Of a DNA stretch of 64,000 nucleotides, positions 42,881-51,558 are shown in pieces. The DNA is from JACKCD01 sp041390905. Lineage in GTDB: Bacteria > Chloroflexota > Anaerolineae > Promineifilales > Promineifilaceae. Within the stretch, counting starts at the first letter, position 1. The number at the start of each line of letters is the position of its first letter. The position numbers were made by a program, and so were the translations under genes. The notes under the pieces were generated by a model, which made no database searches, was not told the origin of the DNA, and was given only the letters and a program-made list of their open reading frames with translations. The stretch covers positions 868,001 through 932,000 of the forward strand of contig JAWKPA010000013.1 of assembly GCA_041390905.1 (NCBI GenBank), in the 5' to 3' direction.

Positions 42881-43810
42881 ATGGAATACAAAGATTATTA
42901 CAAGATTCTAGGCGTGAGCAAAAGCGCAGACGAAAAAGAGATTAAACGCGCCTATCGTCAACTGGCGCGGGAGTTTCACCCGGACAAAAACCCCAACAAC
43001 AAGGCGGCGGAAGAAAAATTTAAGGACATCAACGAAGCGTATGAAGTGCTGGGTAATGCCGACAACCGCAAAAAATATGACCAGCTAGGGGCTAATTACC
43101 ATCGGTATCAGCAGATGGGCGGCAACCCGGCCGATTTTGATTTTTCGCAATGGTTTAGTGGTGGTGCCGGGCAGCAAGGTGGCGTGAACCTGGGCGATTT
43201 GTTTGGCTCAGATTTCTTTGAGACCATTTTTGGGCGGGGCAGCGGCCAGCGGCAGCAAACGGCCGATTTTTTTGGTCGCCAGCAGCAGCAGGCGGCAAAC
43301 CTGGATGTGGAACAATCTGTGGAGATTACGCTGGAAGAGGCGTATCAGGGAACCACACGCACCTTTAGCCAAAACGGCGACCGCTTTACGGCCAGGATTC
43401 CGGCCGGGACGCATGATGGCTCGCGGATTCGGCTGCGGGGCAAGGGGGCGCAGTCGCCATACGGCACGGGCGATTTGTTCCTGGTGGTGAAGATTTTGCA
43501 CCACGCTGTGTTTAAGCGGAAAAAGGAGCAGTTGTTGGTGTCGGTGGATGTGGATGTGTTAACGGCCGTTCTTGGCGGCAAAATCACCGTTCCCACCCTT
43601 ACTGGCCCCGTCAAACTCACCATTCCCGCTGGCACCCAGGGCGGGCAGACATTCCGGCTTAAGGGCAAGGGCATGCCCACCCTGAAGCAGCAAGGCGACT
43701 ATGGTGATTTGCTGGCAACGGTAAACATTCGCGTGCCGCGCAAGCTGGGCGAAAAAGAGCGTGCGCTGTATGAAGAGCTGGCAAAACTGTCGGACAGCGG
43801 TGCCGATTAA
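42881..43810 (+). CDS. DnaJ-class co-chaperone without zinc domain (CbpA-like)
   Basis: 309 residues. J domain YYKILGVSKSADEKEIKRAYRQLAREFHPDKNP with the HPD triad; a Gly/Phe/Gln-rich linker (about 80-140); two C-terminal DnaJ_C substrate domains (VEITLEEAYQGTTRTF, ARIPAGTHDGSRIRLRGKG, KLTIPAGTQGGQTFRLKGKG). The Cys-rich zinc region of DnaJ is missing, so this is the CbpA/DnaJ type II class. Stimulates DnaK; dnaK itself is not in the window. Confidence 0.95.
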   Translation: MEYKDYYKILGVSKSADEKEIKRAYRQLAREFHPDKNPNNKAAEEKFKDINEAYEVLGNADNRKKYDQLGANYHRYQQMGGNPADFDFSQWFSGGAGQQGGVNLGDLFGSDFFETIFGRGSGQRQQTADFFGRQQQQAANLDVEQSVEITLEEAYQGTTRTFSQNGDRFTARIPAGTHDGSRIRLRGKGAQSPYGTGDLFLVVKILHHAVFKRKKEQLLVSVDVDVLTAVLGGKITVPTLTGPVKLTIPAGTQGGQTFRLKGKGMPTLKQQGDYGDLLATVNIRVPRKLGEKERALYEELAKLSDSGAD

Positions 43811-43826
43811 CCTAAGAATGATCAGG

Positions 43827-43876
43827 AAGGTCGTTGAAGCACGTAAACGTGTGCTTTGACGACCTTGTTGTTTTTG
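43827..43876 (+). terminator. Terminator after the DnaJ-like gene
   Basis: AAGGTCGT..AAGCAC..GTGCTT..ACGACCTT stem, then GTTGTTTTTG. Confidence 0.85.
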
Positions 43877-43989
43877 ATTCTGGATAACAGGACGCGGACG
43901 AACACGGACGAACACGGATTAAGGGTAATTAAAATGCTATTGTTTACCGTTTTCATTTGTGATAGTGTGTCCCGTTCAAGAAACCTCCC

Positions 43990-45195
43990 ATGAAAATGAT
44001 TCGTCAACAACCTGTATTGATTTTTGCTTTTATGCTCCTGTTTACTGGTTTGGCCTGCGAGGCGTTTGGAAACTCCGTGGCACCAGTGGATGAGGCCGCG
44101 ATTGTGGATGCGGCGGTTTCGACGGTGGAGGCGCGGCTGCCGGAGCCGTCGTCAGCGGTGGAGTCTGCGCCGCAGGTGGTGCCGACTTTAACGGCCGTTC
44201 AGGGGCTTCCCCTTGGCACCGACCTGGAAGCGTCATTGGTGGGCGTGTATCAGCGAGCCAACCAGGCTGTGGTGCATATTTTTGTGCTGGACAGCAGCGG
44301 GGCAACGTTGGGTACGGGCAGCGGCTTTGTCATAGACAAAGACGGCCACATTGTGACCAATAACCATGTTGTGGCCGATGGAGCCGAGTTTCAGACGGTG
44401 TTTGCCAACGGCGACAGCAGCCGCGCCACGGTGGCTGGCACCGATGTGGACAGCGATTTGGCAGTGTTGACGGCCGAAACAGTGCCGGCCGACATTGTGC
44501 CGCTGCCATTGGGTGATTCAACGGCCGTTCAGGTGGGGCAATTCGTTGTCGCCATTGGCAACCCCTTTGGTGAAGCAGGCTCGATGTCGGTGGGCATCAT
44601 CAGTGGCCTGGGGCGCACCATCGAATCGCAGCGCATCGCCGAGGGGGGGGGGCGCTACTCGCTGCCGCAGGTCATCCAGACCGACGCCGCGATTAACCCC
44701 GGTAATTCCGGTGGCCCGCTGCTCAACCTGAACGGCGAGGTCATTGGTGTGAACAGTTCCATTTTAACGCGCACGGGAACCAATTCCGGTGTTGGTTTTT
44801 CCATCCCCGTGGCCGCAGTCAAGCGCATTGCTCCAGCACTCATTGCCGATGGTTCCTACACCTACCCCTATATCGGCATTCGCATGTCCGACAACAACCT
44901 GTCGCTGCAAGAACTGATTGATTTGCCCCGCACCACTGGTGTGTATGTGACCGAGGTTTCGGCCGGCACGCCGGCCGAGGGAGCAGGAATGGCGGGCAGT
45001 GGGTTTGACCAGACCGGTACGCCGGGTCGGGGTGGTGATTTGATCGTTGCCATTGACGGGCAGCCAGTTAAAGATACGGGGGACTTGATTAGCTATCTGG
45101 TCTTCCACACCGAGGTGGGGCAGACGGTGCAGATGACGGTGCTGCGGAATGGTGAGGAAATGACGCTGCCGCTGACGCTGGGAGCGCGTCCGTAG
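43990..45195 (+). CDS. HtrA/DegP-like lipoprotein serine protease with PDZ domain
   Basis: 401 residues. Signal peptide with lipobox-like FTGLAC (Cys23). Trypsin-like domain with catalytic His in IVTNNHVVADG, Asp in DSDLAVL and Ser in INPGNSGGPLLNL; a single PDZ domain from about 300 (YIGIRMSDNN ... GGDLIVAIDGQPVKDTGDL). Quality-control protease on the outer face of the membrane. Spaced from the chaperone gene by a terminator and a family F repeat (43883-43920), so independently transcribed. Confidence 0.95.
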   Translation: MKMIRQQPVLIFAFMLLFTGLACEAFGNSVAPVDEAAIVDAAVSTVEARLPEPSSAVESAPQVVPTLTAVQGLPLGTDLEASLVGVYQRANQAVVHIFVLDSSGATLGTGSGFVIDKDGHIVTNNHVVADGAEFQTVFANGDSSRATVAGTDVDSDLAVLTAETVPADIVPLPLGDSTAVQVGQFVVAIGNPFGEAGSMSVGIISGLGRTIESQRIAEGGGRYSLPQVIQTDAAINPGNSGGPLLNLNGEVIGVNSSILTRTGTNSGVGFSIPVAAVKRIAPALIADGSYTYPYIGIRMSDNNLSLQELIDLPRTTGVYVTEVSAGTPAEGAGMAGSGFDQTGTPGRGGDLIVAIDGQPVKDTGDLISYLVFHTEVGQTVQMTVLRNGEEMTLPLTLGARP

Positions 45196-45222
45196 AGCGG
45201 TAAACGGTAATCGGGTTACGGG

Positions 45223-45256
45223 AGAAGTTCAACTTCTTCCGAGAAGTTGAACTTCT
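45223..45256. repeat. Family C palindrome
   Basis: AGAAGTTCAACTTCT TCCG AGAAGTTGAACTTCT, followed by AAATGGAC as at 14668. Confidence 0.93.
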
Positions 45257-45385
45257 AAATGGACTGGTAGAAACGGCCGTTTTGTGGAAAATCTGTTTGC
45301 CCAAATGAAGTTATCCGGGCAACCTTACGTTTACAACCGAGGCTCTTATCCATCCTTTTTAAGAGCTTCACACCAGGAGGTAACC

Positions 45386-46489
45386 ATGTCTCGTCAAGAT
45401 CAGTTACAAAGTTTGCTTTCATTAGATGCAGGTAGCAACAAAGTAGTTAGCCTTTATCTTGACACCGATAGCTCACGTCAATCTACTGAGGCGATTAAAC
45501 TTCAGGCGCGGACGATGCTAAAGGAAAGCTGTGGCACATTGGAGGCAGACGCGGCAGCTATTGAGCGTTATCTCGATTACAGTTTTGATTGGGCAAAGCC
45601 TGGCTTGGCACTTTTTTCCTGTACCGATCAGGGCTTCTTTGAAGCTCACCCCATTGCGGTTTCCTTTCGCAATCGGGTGCGCGTGGCCGATAAGCCGTAT
45701 GTTAAGCATTTGGCCCATTTTTTGGACTACTACGCAGCCTACGGCGTTATTCTGGTTGATCGGTTAGGCGTGCGCTTTTTAGTGTTTGACCTGGGCGAGC
45801 TGATTGAAACAGAAGGGCATTTGGGGGAGGATGTACGCCGCTTGAAGAGTGGGCAGGGGCCTATGACGATGGGTATACGCGGCGGGTTGGGGGGCGACCG
45901 GCACGAAGAGGAAGTGGCGCATCGCAATATGCGTGAGGCGGCGGCGGCGGCGCAAGCGTTTTTTGCCAGACAGCCGGTTCGGCGTCTCTTTTTAGGGGGT
46001 CATCCAACGGCCGTTTCTGAATTCCGTGAACTGCTTTCCAAACAACTGCAAAGCTGTATTGCCGGCACGTTTAACATTGACAGCAACGCGACTGAACACG
46101 AGGTTGGGCAGCGGGCGCTGGCACTGCTGCGTGAGGCAAACGAAGAGCGCGAGGCCAAATTGGTGCAGACGCTAGTGGATCTGCATGCGCAGGGGGGACA
46201 CGCTGTGGTGGGGCTGGATGATACGCTACAAGCGGTGTGTGACCGCCGCGTGCAGACGCTGTTGATTAGCGATGGCTTCCGCGCTCCGGGCTACAAGGAT
46301 GAAGCGATGCGGTTTGTGGTGGCAAATTTGGCAAAAAGCCCGCTGAGTGATCAGGAGTTGGTGGAGGTGAATGATGTGGTGGAAACGGCCGTTACCTACA
46401 CCATCGAACAGGGCGGCCACGTGGAAGTGATTAGCGGCAACCCCCAGCTTGAGTCGGCCGGCCGTATCGGAGCCATTTTGCGCTATTAA
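45386..46489 (+). CDS. baeRF-type eRF1-like protein
   Basis: 367 residues resembling the bacterial/archaeal eRF1 families (baeRF): N-terminal VVSLYLDTDSSRQSTEAIKLQ, central domain with LAHFLDYYAAYGVILVDRLGVRFLVFDLGE, then GGHPTAVSEFRELL and a C-terminal Pelota-like L7Ae-type domain. Such proteins are thought to act at ribosomes, some cleaving peptidyl-tRNA; the GGQ loop of true release factors is not seen, instead there is GGLGGDRHEEE. Start ATG 45386 after AGGAGG. Confidence 0.75.
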   Translation: MSRQDQLQSLLSLDAGSNKVVSLYLDTDSSRQSTEAIKLQARTMLKESCGTLEADAAAIERYLDYSFDWAKPGLALFSCTDQGFFEAHPIAVSFRNRVRVADKPYVKHLAHFLDYYAAYGVILVDRLGVRFLVFDLGELIETEGHLGEDVRRLKSGQGPMTMGIRGGLGGDRHEEEVAHRNMREAAAAAQAFFARQPVRRLFLGGHPTAVSEFRELLSKQLQSCIAGTFNIDSNATEHEVGQRALALLREANEEREAKLVQTLVDLHAQGGHAVVGLDDTLQAVCDRRVQTLLISDGFRAPGYKDEAMRFVVANLAKSPLSDQELVEVNDVVETAVTYTIEQGGHVEVISGNPQLESAGRIGAILRY

Positions 46490-46500
46490 CGTAACCAAAA

Positions 46501-46534
46501 CCTCTGAGGTCTGTCAGACCTCAGAGGTTTTTTT
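46501..46534 (+). terminator. Strong terminator, possibly bidirectional
   Basis: CCTCTGAGGTCTG and CAGACCTCAGAGG are exact complements separated by one T, followed by seven T. It separates the baeRF gene from the convergent MFS gene. Confidence 0.93.
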
Positions 46535-46541
46535 ATTGGTA

Positions 46542-47747
46542 TCAACCAATGACGGTTTTTTTGCTTGGTGGCAAAAACCAGACGGAGGGGACGCTGAGCC
46601 AGGCGATGATGCCGCTCCACAGAAAGACAGGTGCCAGCCCAAAGCGGTCGGAAGCGGCACCAACAACCCAAACGGCGAGGGAGCGGATGAGGAAGTTGGT
46701 GGCAAGGAAGGAGCCGTTGGCGAGGGCGCGGTTGGTGGGGAATTGGTCTTGAACCAAGGCGAGCATAACGGCCGTTGGGGCGAGGACGGTAAAACCAAGG
46801 AGGGCGAGGGAAACGGCCGTTAATCCCGTTGGCCCAAACAAAAACAGCAGCATAAACAGCGGAGCCAACGCCAGCACAATTCCCAGCATCCTGCGCCGTC
46901 CCAACCGGTCGCTGAGCGTGCCAGACATCAGTGCCCCCACTACGCCAGCCCCTTCCAAAATCGTCAGCGAACTATTGGAAAGCCACAGATCGGCCTGCTT
47001 GACATCAGTCATAAACAGCGGCAAAAAGGTGGTTAGCGACACCAGTAAAAATTGCCGTGCCAGCATCAGCCAAATAAGAATGATGAAAACTTGTCGCGCT
47101 CGCGGCAGCAAATCACGAATCATCTGCCCATCAAGCGTGGGGCGGCTGGAAGCCGAGACATGCCGCAGCCGAAAATAGAGTACAGCTGAGGTGATCCAGC
47201 CCAGAATCATCAGCTTCCACAGCCCTTCTAACCCAAACCAGGTGATGCCAGCCGTGACAAGCAGTGGCCCCAAGGCTCGCCCCAGCTCACCTGAGGCCAT
47301 AAAAATGCTCATACCGGTGCCGGTGCGGTTGCCCGAAACACGCCCAATCATGGCTGGGGCCGGGGCGTGGAAGGCGGCAATGCTTAACCCGGCGATGACG
47401 AGTAAAAAGGCCAGTGCCGCATAGCTGGGCATGATCCCCATCAGGCTCATTAGGGTGGCGGTGATGCCGGGTGCCAGAATGATGAAGTAGCGCAGGCTGA
47501 TTTTGTCGGCCAGGTAGCCCACGAAGGGGTTCATGAGGCCGGGAAGCTGGGCAAAAATGGTGAGGCTGCCCGCCAGGGCATAGTTGGTGGAGAGTTTTTC
47601 TTGCAACACAGGCAGCAGGGGGGCGATGAAGGCGCTGAATGTGTCGTGGACAAAGTGGCCGCCGGCAATGGTGATGACTTGTTCGGTGTGAAACGTTGTG
47701 TCGGGGGCATGAACGGCCGTTTGGGCAGATGTGGGTTGTGAACTCAT
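46542..47747 (-). CDS. Major facilitator superfamily transporter
   Basis: 401 residues with about twelve membrane helices; motif A-like GYLADKISLRY between helices 2 and 3, and SDRLGRRRMLG in the second half. The N-terminal TIAGGHFVHDTFSAFIAPLLPVL resembles the fosmidomycin-resistance (FsrA)-like group, but transported substrate is unknown. Start 47747; frame upstream is repeat. Confidence 0.9.
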   Translation of the reverse strand: MSSQPTSAQTAVHAPDTTFHTEQVITIAGGHFVHDTFSAFIAPLLPVLQEKLSTNYALAGSLTIFAQLPGLMNPFVGYLADKISLRYFIILAPGITATLMSLMGIMPSYAALAFLLVIAGLSIAAFHAPAPAMIGRVSGNRTGTGMSIFMASGELGRALGPLLVTAGITWFGLEGLWKLMILGWITSAVLYFRLRHVSASSRPTLDGQMIRDLLPRARQVFIILIWLMLARQFLLVSLTTFLPLFMTDVKQADLWLSNSSLTILEGAGVVGALMSGTLSDRLGRRRMLGIVLALAPLFMLLFLFGPTGLTAVSLALLGFTVLAPTAVMLALVQDQFPTNRALANGSFLATNFLIRSLAVWVVGAASDRFGLAPVFLWSGIIAWLSVPSVWFLPPSKKTVIG

Positions 47748-47758
47748 AAACTGTGAAT

Positions 47759-47826
47759 TGAGACTGGGAGACTGGGAGACTACGAGATTCCAGAACAATC
47801 TCCCACTCTCCTAGTCTCCCAGTCTC
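47759..47826. repeat. Family A variant inverted repeat (GGGAGACT)
   Basis: GACTGGGAGACTGGGAGACT versus CTCCTAGTCTCCCAGTCTCC. Confidence 0.9.
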
Positions 47827-47859
47827 CTCCTTATATTTGACAGACGTTAGATGAGTAGA

Positions 47860-48720
47860 CTACTTCATTCGCTGGGCAATGGCAAGGATACGGTGCATGG
47901 TTCGCAAAACCGGCCGTTCGATCAGTTTGCCACCCACCACCACCACCCCGCTCTCTTGAGCTGCAAATGCCGCTACTACCTGTTTAGCCTCGGCAATTTG
48001 GGCTGGCGTGGGGCTAAAACAGCGGTTGATGATGCCAATTTGCCCTGGATGAACGGCCGCTTTTCCCGTAAACCCCAGTCGCTTGCTGGCCTCGGCCTCC
48101 GCCTCCAACCCCGCCGTGTCGCTGAAGTTTAGATACGGCACATCCAGCACATCAAGGCCAGCACTGGCCGCCGCATGAACCACCCGCGAACGGCCGTAAA
48201 GCAGCCCCTCCCAATTAAATGCCAGCCGTAAATCCGCCGCCAAATCCACGCCGCCAAAAAGCAGCGACGCCACGCGCTGGCTGGCGTGGGCAATGGCGTA
48301 GCAATCTTCCAGCCCCTCGTTGGTCTCAATAATCACGTGAAATTGAATGTGCGGATGCGGTGCCAGCAGGTCATCGTACAGCCGAAGTTCCTCGGCATTT
48401 TTGACCTTGGGCAACATCAGGGCGGGGGGTGGTGTCGAAGCGACTAAAACAGCTTGCAGATCGGCCAGCCCAGCCGCCGTGCGAATGCTATTGATCCGTA
48501 AAATAGATTCTGGCTCATCGGCGTTTGTCCGCGTTTGTCCACGTCCCATTTCAGCAAACAAGGCCACCATCTGCTGCCGCGCCGTCTCTTTGTCGGCCGG
48601 GGCAACGGCATCTTCCAAATCGGCCGTTACCATATCGGCACCCGCTTGAGCCGCTTTGGCATACAGGTTGGGCTTGTTGCCAGGGAAAAAAAGCAGGCTG
48701 CGGCGAGGCGAGTCGGTCAT
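47860..48720 (-). CDS. CitE/HpcH-type CoA ester lyase
   Basis: 286 residues, TIM-barrel aldolase family (citrate lyase beta, malyl/citramalyl-CoA lyase). Motifs: RSLLFFPGNKPNLYAKAA, ADLEDAVAP, RINSIRTA, ALMLPKVKNAEEL, IIETNEGLEDCYAI, LFGGVDLAADL and GFTGKAAVHPGQI. Between D-A-V-A-P and R-I-N-S a translated family F repeat (GRGQTRTNADEPESI) is inserted in frame in a surface loop. Substrate uncertain. Confidence 0.9.
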   Translation of the reverse strand: MTDSPRRSLLFFPGNKPNLYAKAAQAGADMVTADLEDAVAPADKETARQQMVALFAEMGRGQTRTNADEPESILRINSIRTAAGLADLQAVLVASTPPPALMLPKVKNAEELRLYDDLLAPHPHIQFHVIIETNEGLEDCYAIAHASQRVASLLFGGVDLAADLRLAFNWEGLLYGRSRVVHAAASAGLDVLDVPYLNFSDTAGLEAEAEASKRLGFTGKAAVHPGQIGIINRCFSPTPAQIAEAKQVVAAFAAQESGVVVVGGKLIERPVLRTMHRILAIAQRMK

Positions 48721-48748
48721 GGGTTAGGAAGAGTGGGGGCTGTTTATG

Positions 48749-49414
48749 TTATGCGCCGGGCAAGACGTGAAACAGGATAGCAAAAAAATGGCAAATACTG
48801 CCGCCGAGGACAAAGAGATGCCAGATTGCATGGTTAAACGGCAGCTTTTGCCAGGCATAAAAGATGACGCCAATGGTGTAGCAGATGCCGCCAGCTACCA
48901 GCCAAACAAGACCGCCCGTTGGAATTGTCACCAGCATCTCTTTGAGGCCAATGAGGCATATCCACCCCATGAGAACATAGGCGGCGGTTGAAATTTTGTC
49001 ATAGCGGCCGGTATACATTGTTTTGAAGATGATGCCAATGATTGCCAATGCCCAAATAAAGCCAAAAATAGACCAGCCCCACGGGCCGCGCATGTTGACC
49101 AGGGTGATGGGGGTGTAGGTGCCAGCAATGAGCAAATAGATGGCGGCGTGGTCCATGATGCGGAAAAAGCGTTTGGCATCCGGGTGCTGGATGGCGTGGT
49201 AGAGGGTGGAGGCGGTATAGAGTAAAACAAGGCTGGTGCCATAGATGCTAAAGCTGACAATTCGCCAGGCATCGCCATAAATGGCGGCCAGCACGACCAA
49301 TACCGTCAACCCGGCGACACTGAGCATGGCTCCTATGCCGTGGGTAATGCCGTTGGCGATCTCTTCGACTAGGGTGTAGTCTGCTGTTTGGGTCGGGTTA
49401 TGTTTTGTACTCAT
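48749..49414 (-). CDS. Hemolysin III / PAQR family membrane protein
   Basis: 221 residues, seven membrane helices. EEIANGITHGIGAMLSVAGL, STLYHAIQ, FRIMDHAAIYLLIAGTYTPI and the late FNHAIWHLFVLGGSICHF show the conserved His and Ser/Asp residues of the metal-binding PAQR/YqfA superfamily. Biological role unclear in bacteria. Confidence 0.94.
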   Translation of the reverse strand: MSTKHNPTQTADYTLVEEIANGITHGIGAMLSVAGLTVLVVLAAIYGDAWRIVSFSIYGTSLVLLYTASTLYHAIQHPDAKRFFRIMDHAAIYLLIAGTYTPITLVNMRGPWGWSIFGFIWALAIIGIIFKTMYTGRYDKISTAAYVLMGWICLIGLKEMLVTIPTGGLVWLVAGGICYTIGVIFYAWQKLPFNHAIWHLFVLGGSICHFFAILFHVLPGA

Positions 49415-49557
49415 GGGTGAATTGTAGCGTGGTTTTGGGGGAAGGGTATGGTTTTCAGGGTTTGATCATGTTGGTGTGGAGATTGGAGATAAGAGATTGG
49501 AGATTGGTGAAGGGTGGGGGAATTTTGGGTGAAGGTTACGCAACTGTGGGGTGTGTC

Positions 49558-49566
49558 TGGTAAAAT
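49558..49566 (+). promoter_or_regulatory. -10 box of SDR gene, leaderless type
   Basis: TGGTAAAAT with TAAAAT at 49561-49566, seven bases before ATG 49574. Confidence 0.55.
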
Positions 49567-49573
49567 GGGGGGC

Positions 49574-50329
49574 ATGAGTGAACAACAACGTGTGGCTTTG
49601 ATTACGGGTGTGGCGGGGGGGATTGGCCGGGCAACGGCCGTTTCTTTCCATGATGCTGGCTGGTTTGTCGTGGGCGTAGATCGGCAGGCGGTGGCTGGGC
49701 TGCCGGGCATTGACCGGTATATTCAAGCGGACGCGGCGCTACCGAGTGAGATTCGCGGGGCGCTGCGGGTGGTGGAGGGGGAAAACGGCCGTTTAGACAC
49801 CCTCATCAACAACGCCGCCATCCAAGTCACCAAACCGATGATGGAAATGACCCTCGCCGAATGGGACGACATCATGAACGTCAACGTTCGCTCCGCCTTT
49901 GTGTTTGCCCAGGCGGCACATCAGATGTTGAAAGCGTCGGCCGGCAGCATCGTCAACGTCAGCTCCGTCCACGCCGTTGCCACCTCCGCCGACATCGCCG
50001 CCTATGCCGCCAGCAAGGGGGCGCTGTTGGCTCTCACCCGTGCCTTGGCCGTGGAGCTGGCCGCCAACGGCATCCGCGTCAACGCCATCCTGCCCGGAGC
50101 CGTAGATACCCCCATGCTCCGCGCCGGCCTCAATCGCGGCCACGTCAGCGGCACCGTCGAGGAAAAAATTCACGCCCTCGCCGCCAAAACCGTCATCGGT
50201 CGCGTTGGCGACACCAGCGAAATTGCCCGCTGCATCCTCTTCCTCGCCGACAACGCCCAATCCTCCTTCATGACCGGCCAAGCCCTCATCGTAGACGGCG
50301 GGGCCACGGCGCGGCTCAGTACAGAATAA
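49574..50329 (+). CDS. Short-chain dehydrogenase/reductase
   Basis: 251 residues, classical SDR: ITGVAGGIGRATAV, TLINNAAIQ, catalytic Ser in VNVSSVHAV and YAASKGALLALTRALA, then LPGAVDTPML. ATG 49574 chosen since TAAAAT lies seven bases upstream and the SDR fold starts right after; ATGs at 49514 and 49565 overlap the promoter. Specific substrate unknown; might serve nucleotide-sugar or polyol metabolism, but no evidence. Confidence 0.92.
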   Translation: MSEQQRVALITGVAGGIGRATAVSFHDAGWFVVGVDRQAVAGLPGIDRYIQADAALPSEIRGALRVVEGENGRLDTLINNAAIQVTKPMMEMTLAEWDDIMNVNVRSAFVFAQAAHQMLKASAGSIVNVSSVHAVATSADIAAYAASKGALLALTRALAVELAANGIRVNAILPGAVDTPMLRAGLNRGHVSGTVEEKIHALAAKTVIGRVGDTSEIARCILFLADNAQSSFMTGQALIVDGGATARLSTE

Positions 50330-50334
50330 ACAGA

Positions 50335-50397
50335 GAGATTGGAGATTGGAGATTGTGAACCTTCATCAATCTCCAATCTTCAACCTCCAATCTCCTC
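50335..50397. repeat. Family A inverted repeat
   Basis: GAGATTGGAGATTGGAGATT versus CAATCTTCAACCTCCAATCT; ends 3 bp before ATG 50401. A lone arm of the same family occurs at 49478-49505. Confidence 0.93.
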
Positions 50398-50400
50398 CCC

Positions 50401-51162
50401 ATGCTCTACCAAACCAAACAAACCATCCACGCCCTCCGCAGCCGACTGGTTTACCGCCGCTATGCTGCCCAACACGCCGACAGCCTGGCCCGGCTGGCCG
50501 GATTGAAGGACATTCACCGGGGGGAACGCTGCTTTATCATTGGCAACGGCCCCAGCCTTAAACAAACGGATCTAACCCGGCTACGGCACGAATTCACCTT
50601 TGGCCTCAACCGCATCTACCTGCTTTTCCCGGAACTCGGTTTCACCACCACCTACTTTGTTTCCTTCAACCGGCTGGTGCTGGAGCAGTTTGCCGCCGAA
50701 ATTGGCGACAATGTGCCGGTGCCAAAGTTCACAAGCTGGGAAAACCAGGATTTGACCCACGCTATCCCCGGTTTCAGCTACCTGTTTCGCCACAACGGGG
50801 CTGGTTTTTATGGCGACGTGGGGCAGGGGGTGTGGGGCGGCGGCACTGTCACCTATGTTGCCATGCAGTTGGCGTTCCACATGGGTTTTCAGCAGGCCAT
50901 TTTAGTTGGCGTTGACCACTCCTTTGCCACCCGGGGCAAGGCCAACAAAACCATCACTTCCGACGGCGGCGACCCTAACCATTTTGACCCGCGCTACTTT
51001 GGCAAGGGCATTCGCTGGCAACTGCCCGACCTGGAAACGTCGGAAATGGGGTATGCTTTGGCGCGGGAGCATTATGAGATAAACGGCCGTAAAATCCTAG
51101 ACGCAACCATCGGCGGCAAACTCCAAATCTTCCCCAAGGTTGCCTACGACAGCTTGTTTTGA
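50401..51162 (+). CDS. DUF115-type protein (glycan-related)
   Basis: 253 residues. GERCFIIGNGPSLKQTDLTRL and FGLNRIYLLFPELG are the DUF115 (MptE/MAF-like) signature, with a Rossmann-like nucleotide-binding region; later QAILVGVDHSFAT and the tail GRKILDATIGGKLQIFPKVAY. Relatives include glycosylation (Maf, sialyltransferase-like) proteins. In this glycan locus it probably transfers or modifies a sugar. No ribosome site: a repeat ends just before the start. Confidence 0.8.
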   Translation: MLYQTKQTIHALRSRLVYRRYAAQHADSLARLAGLKDIHRGERCFIIGNGPSLKQTDLTRLRHEFTFGLNRIYLLFPELGFTTTYFVSFNRLVLEQFAAEIGDNVPVPKFTSWENQDLTHAIPGFSYLFRHNGAGFYGDVGQGVWGGGTVTYVAMQLAFHMGFQQAILVGVDHSFATRGKANKTITSDGGDPNHFDPRYFGKGIRWQLPDLETSEMGYALAREHYEINGRKILDATIGGKLQIFPKVAYDSLF

Positions 51163-51228
51163 CATGAAAGGATTATCGGGGTTTTGTTATAATGGCTCTC
51201 AGGTAACTTGATATGATGAGGCAATCAT

Positions 51229-51558
51229 ATGACCTTAATGATTGAAGCTCCACCTCTTCCCATTCGTGAAAACAACAATGTTTTTCTGGTAGGTAATAGC
51301 CGTGTTCCAATTGACACGGTTATCCGATATTTCAATCGGGGTAACACACCTGAAGAAATTGTGCTGCAATTCTCGGCCTTAAAATTGAACGAGGTTTATG
51401 GCGTTATCAACTATTACTTGAATAACCAGGAAGCTGTTGAACGCTATTTGAGGGAACGACAGGCAGTAAGCGAAGACATCCGCCGTGAAAACGAGGTGCG
51501 TTTTCCACCTGATGGCGTTCGTGAGAAACTGGTTGCTCGTTTGAAACACAATTGTTAA
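51229..51558 (+). CDS. DUF433-like protein (orphan antitoxin-type)
   Basis: 109 residues; GNSRVPIDTVIRYFNRGNTPEEIVLQF and LNEVYGVINYYLNNQEAVERYL match DUF433, a winged-HTH-like small protein usually followed by a PIN-like DUF5615 toxin gene. No such toxin follows here. TATAAT at 51188-51193 with TTGACA at 51159-51164 (23-bp spacing, long). ATG 51229 or 51238. Confidence 0.8.
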   Translation: MTLMIEAPPLPIRENNNVFLVGNSRVPIDTVIRYFNRGNTPEEIVLQFSALKLNEVYGVINYYLNNQEAVERYLRERQAVSEDIRRENEVRFPPDGVREKLVARLKHNC

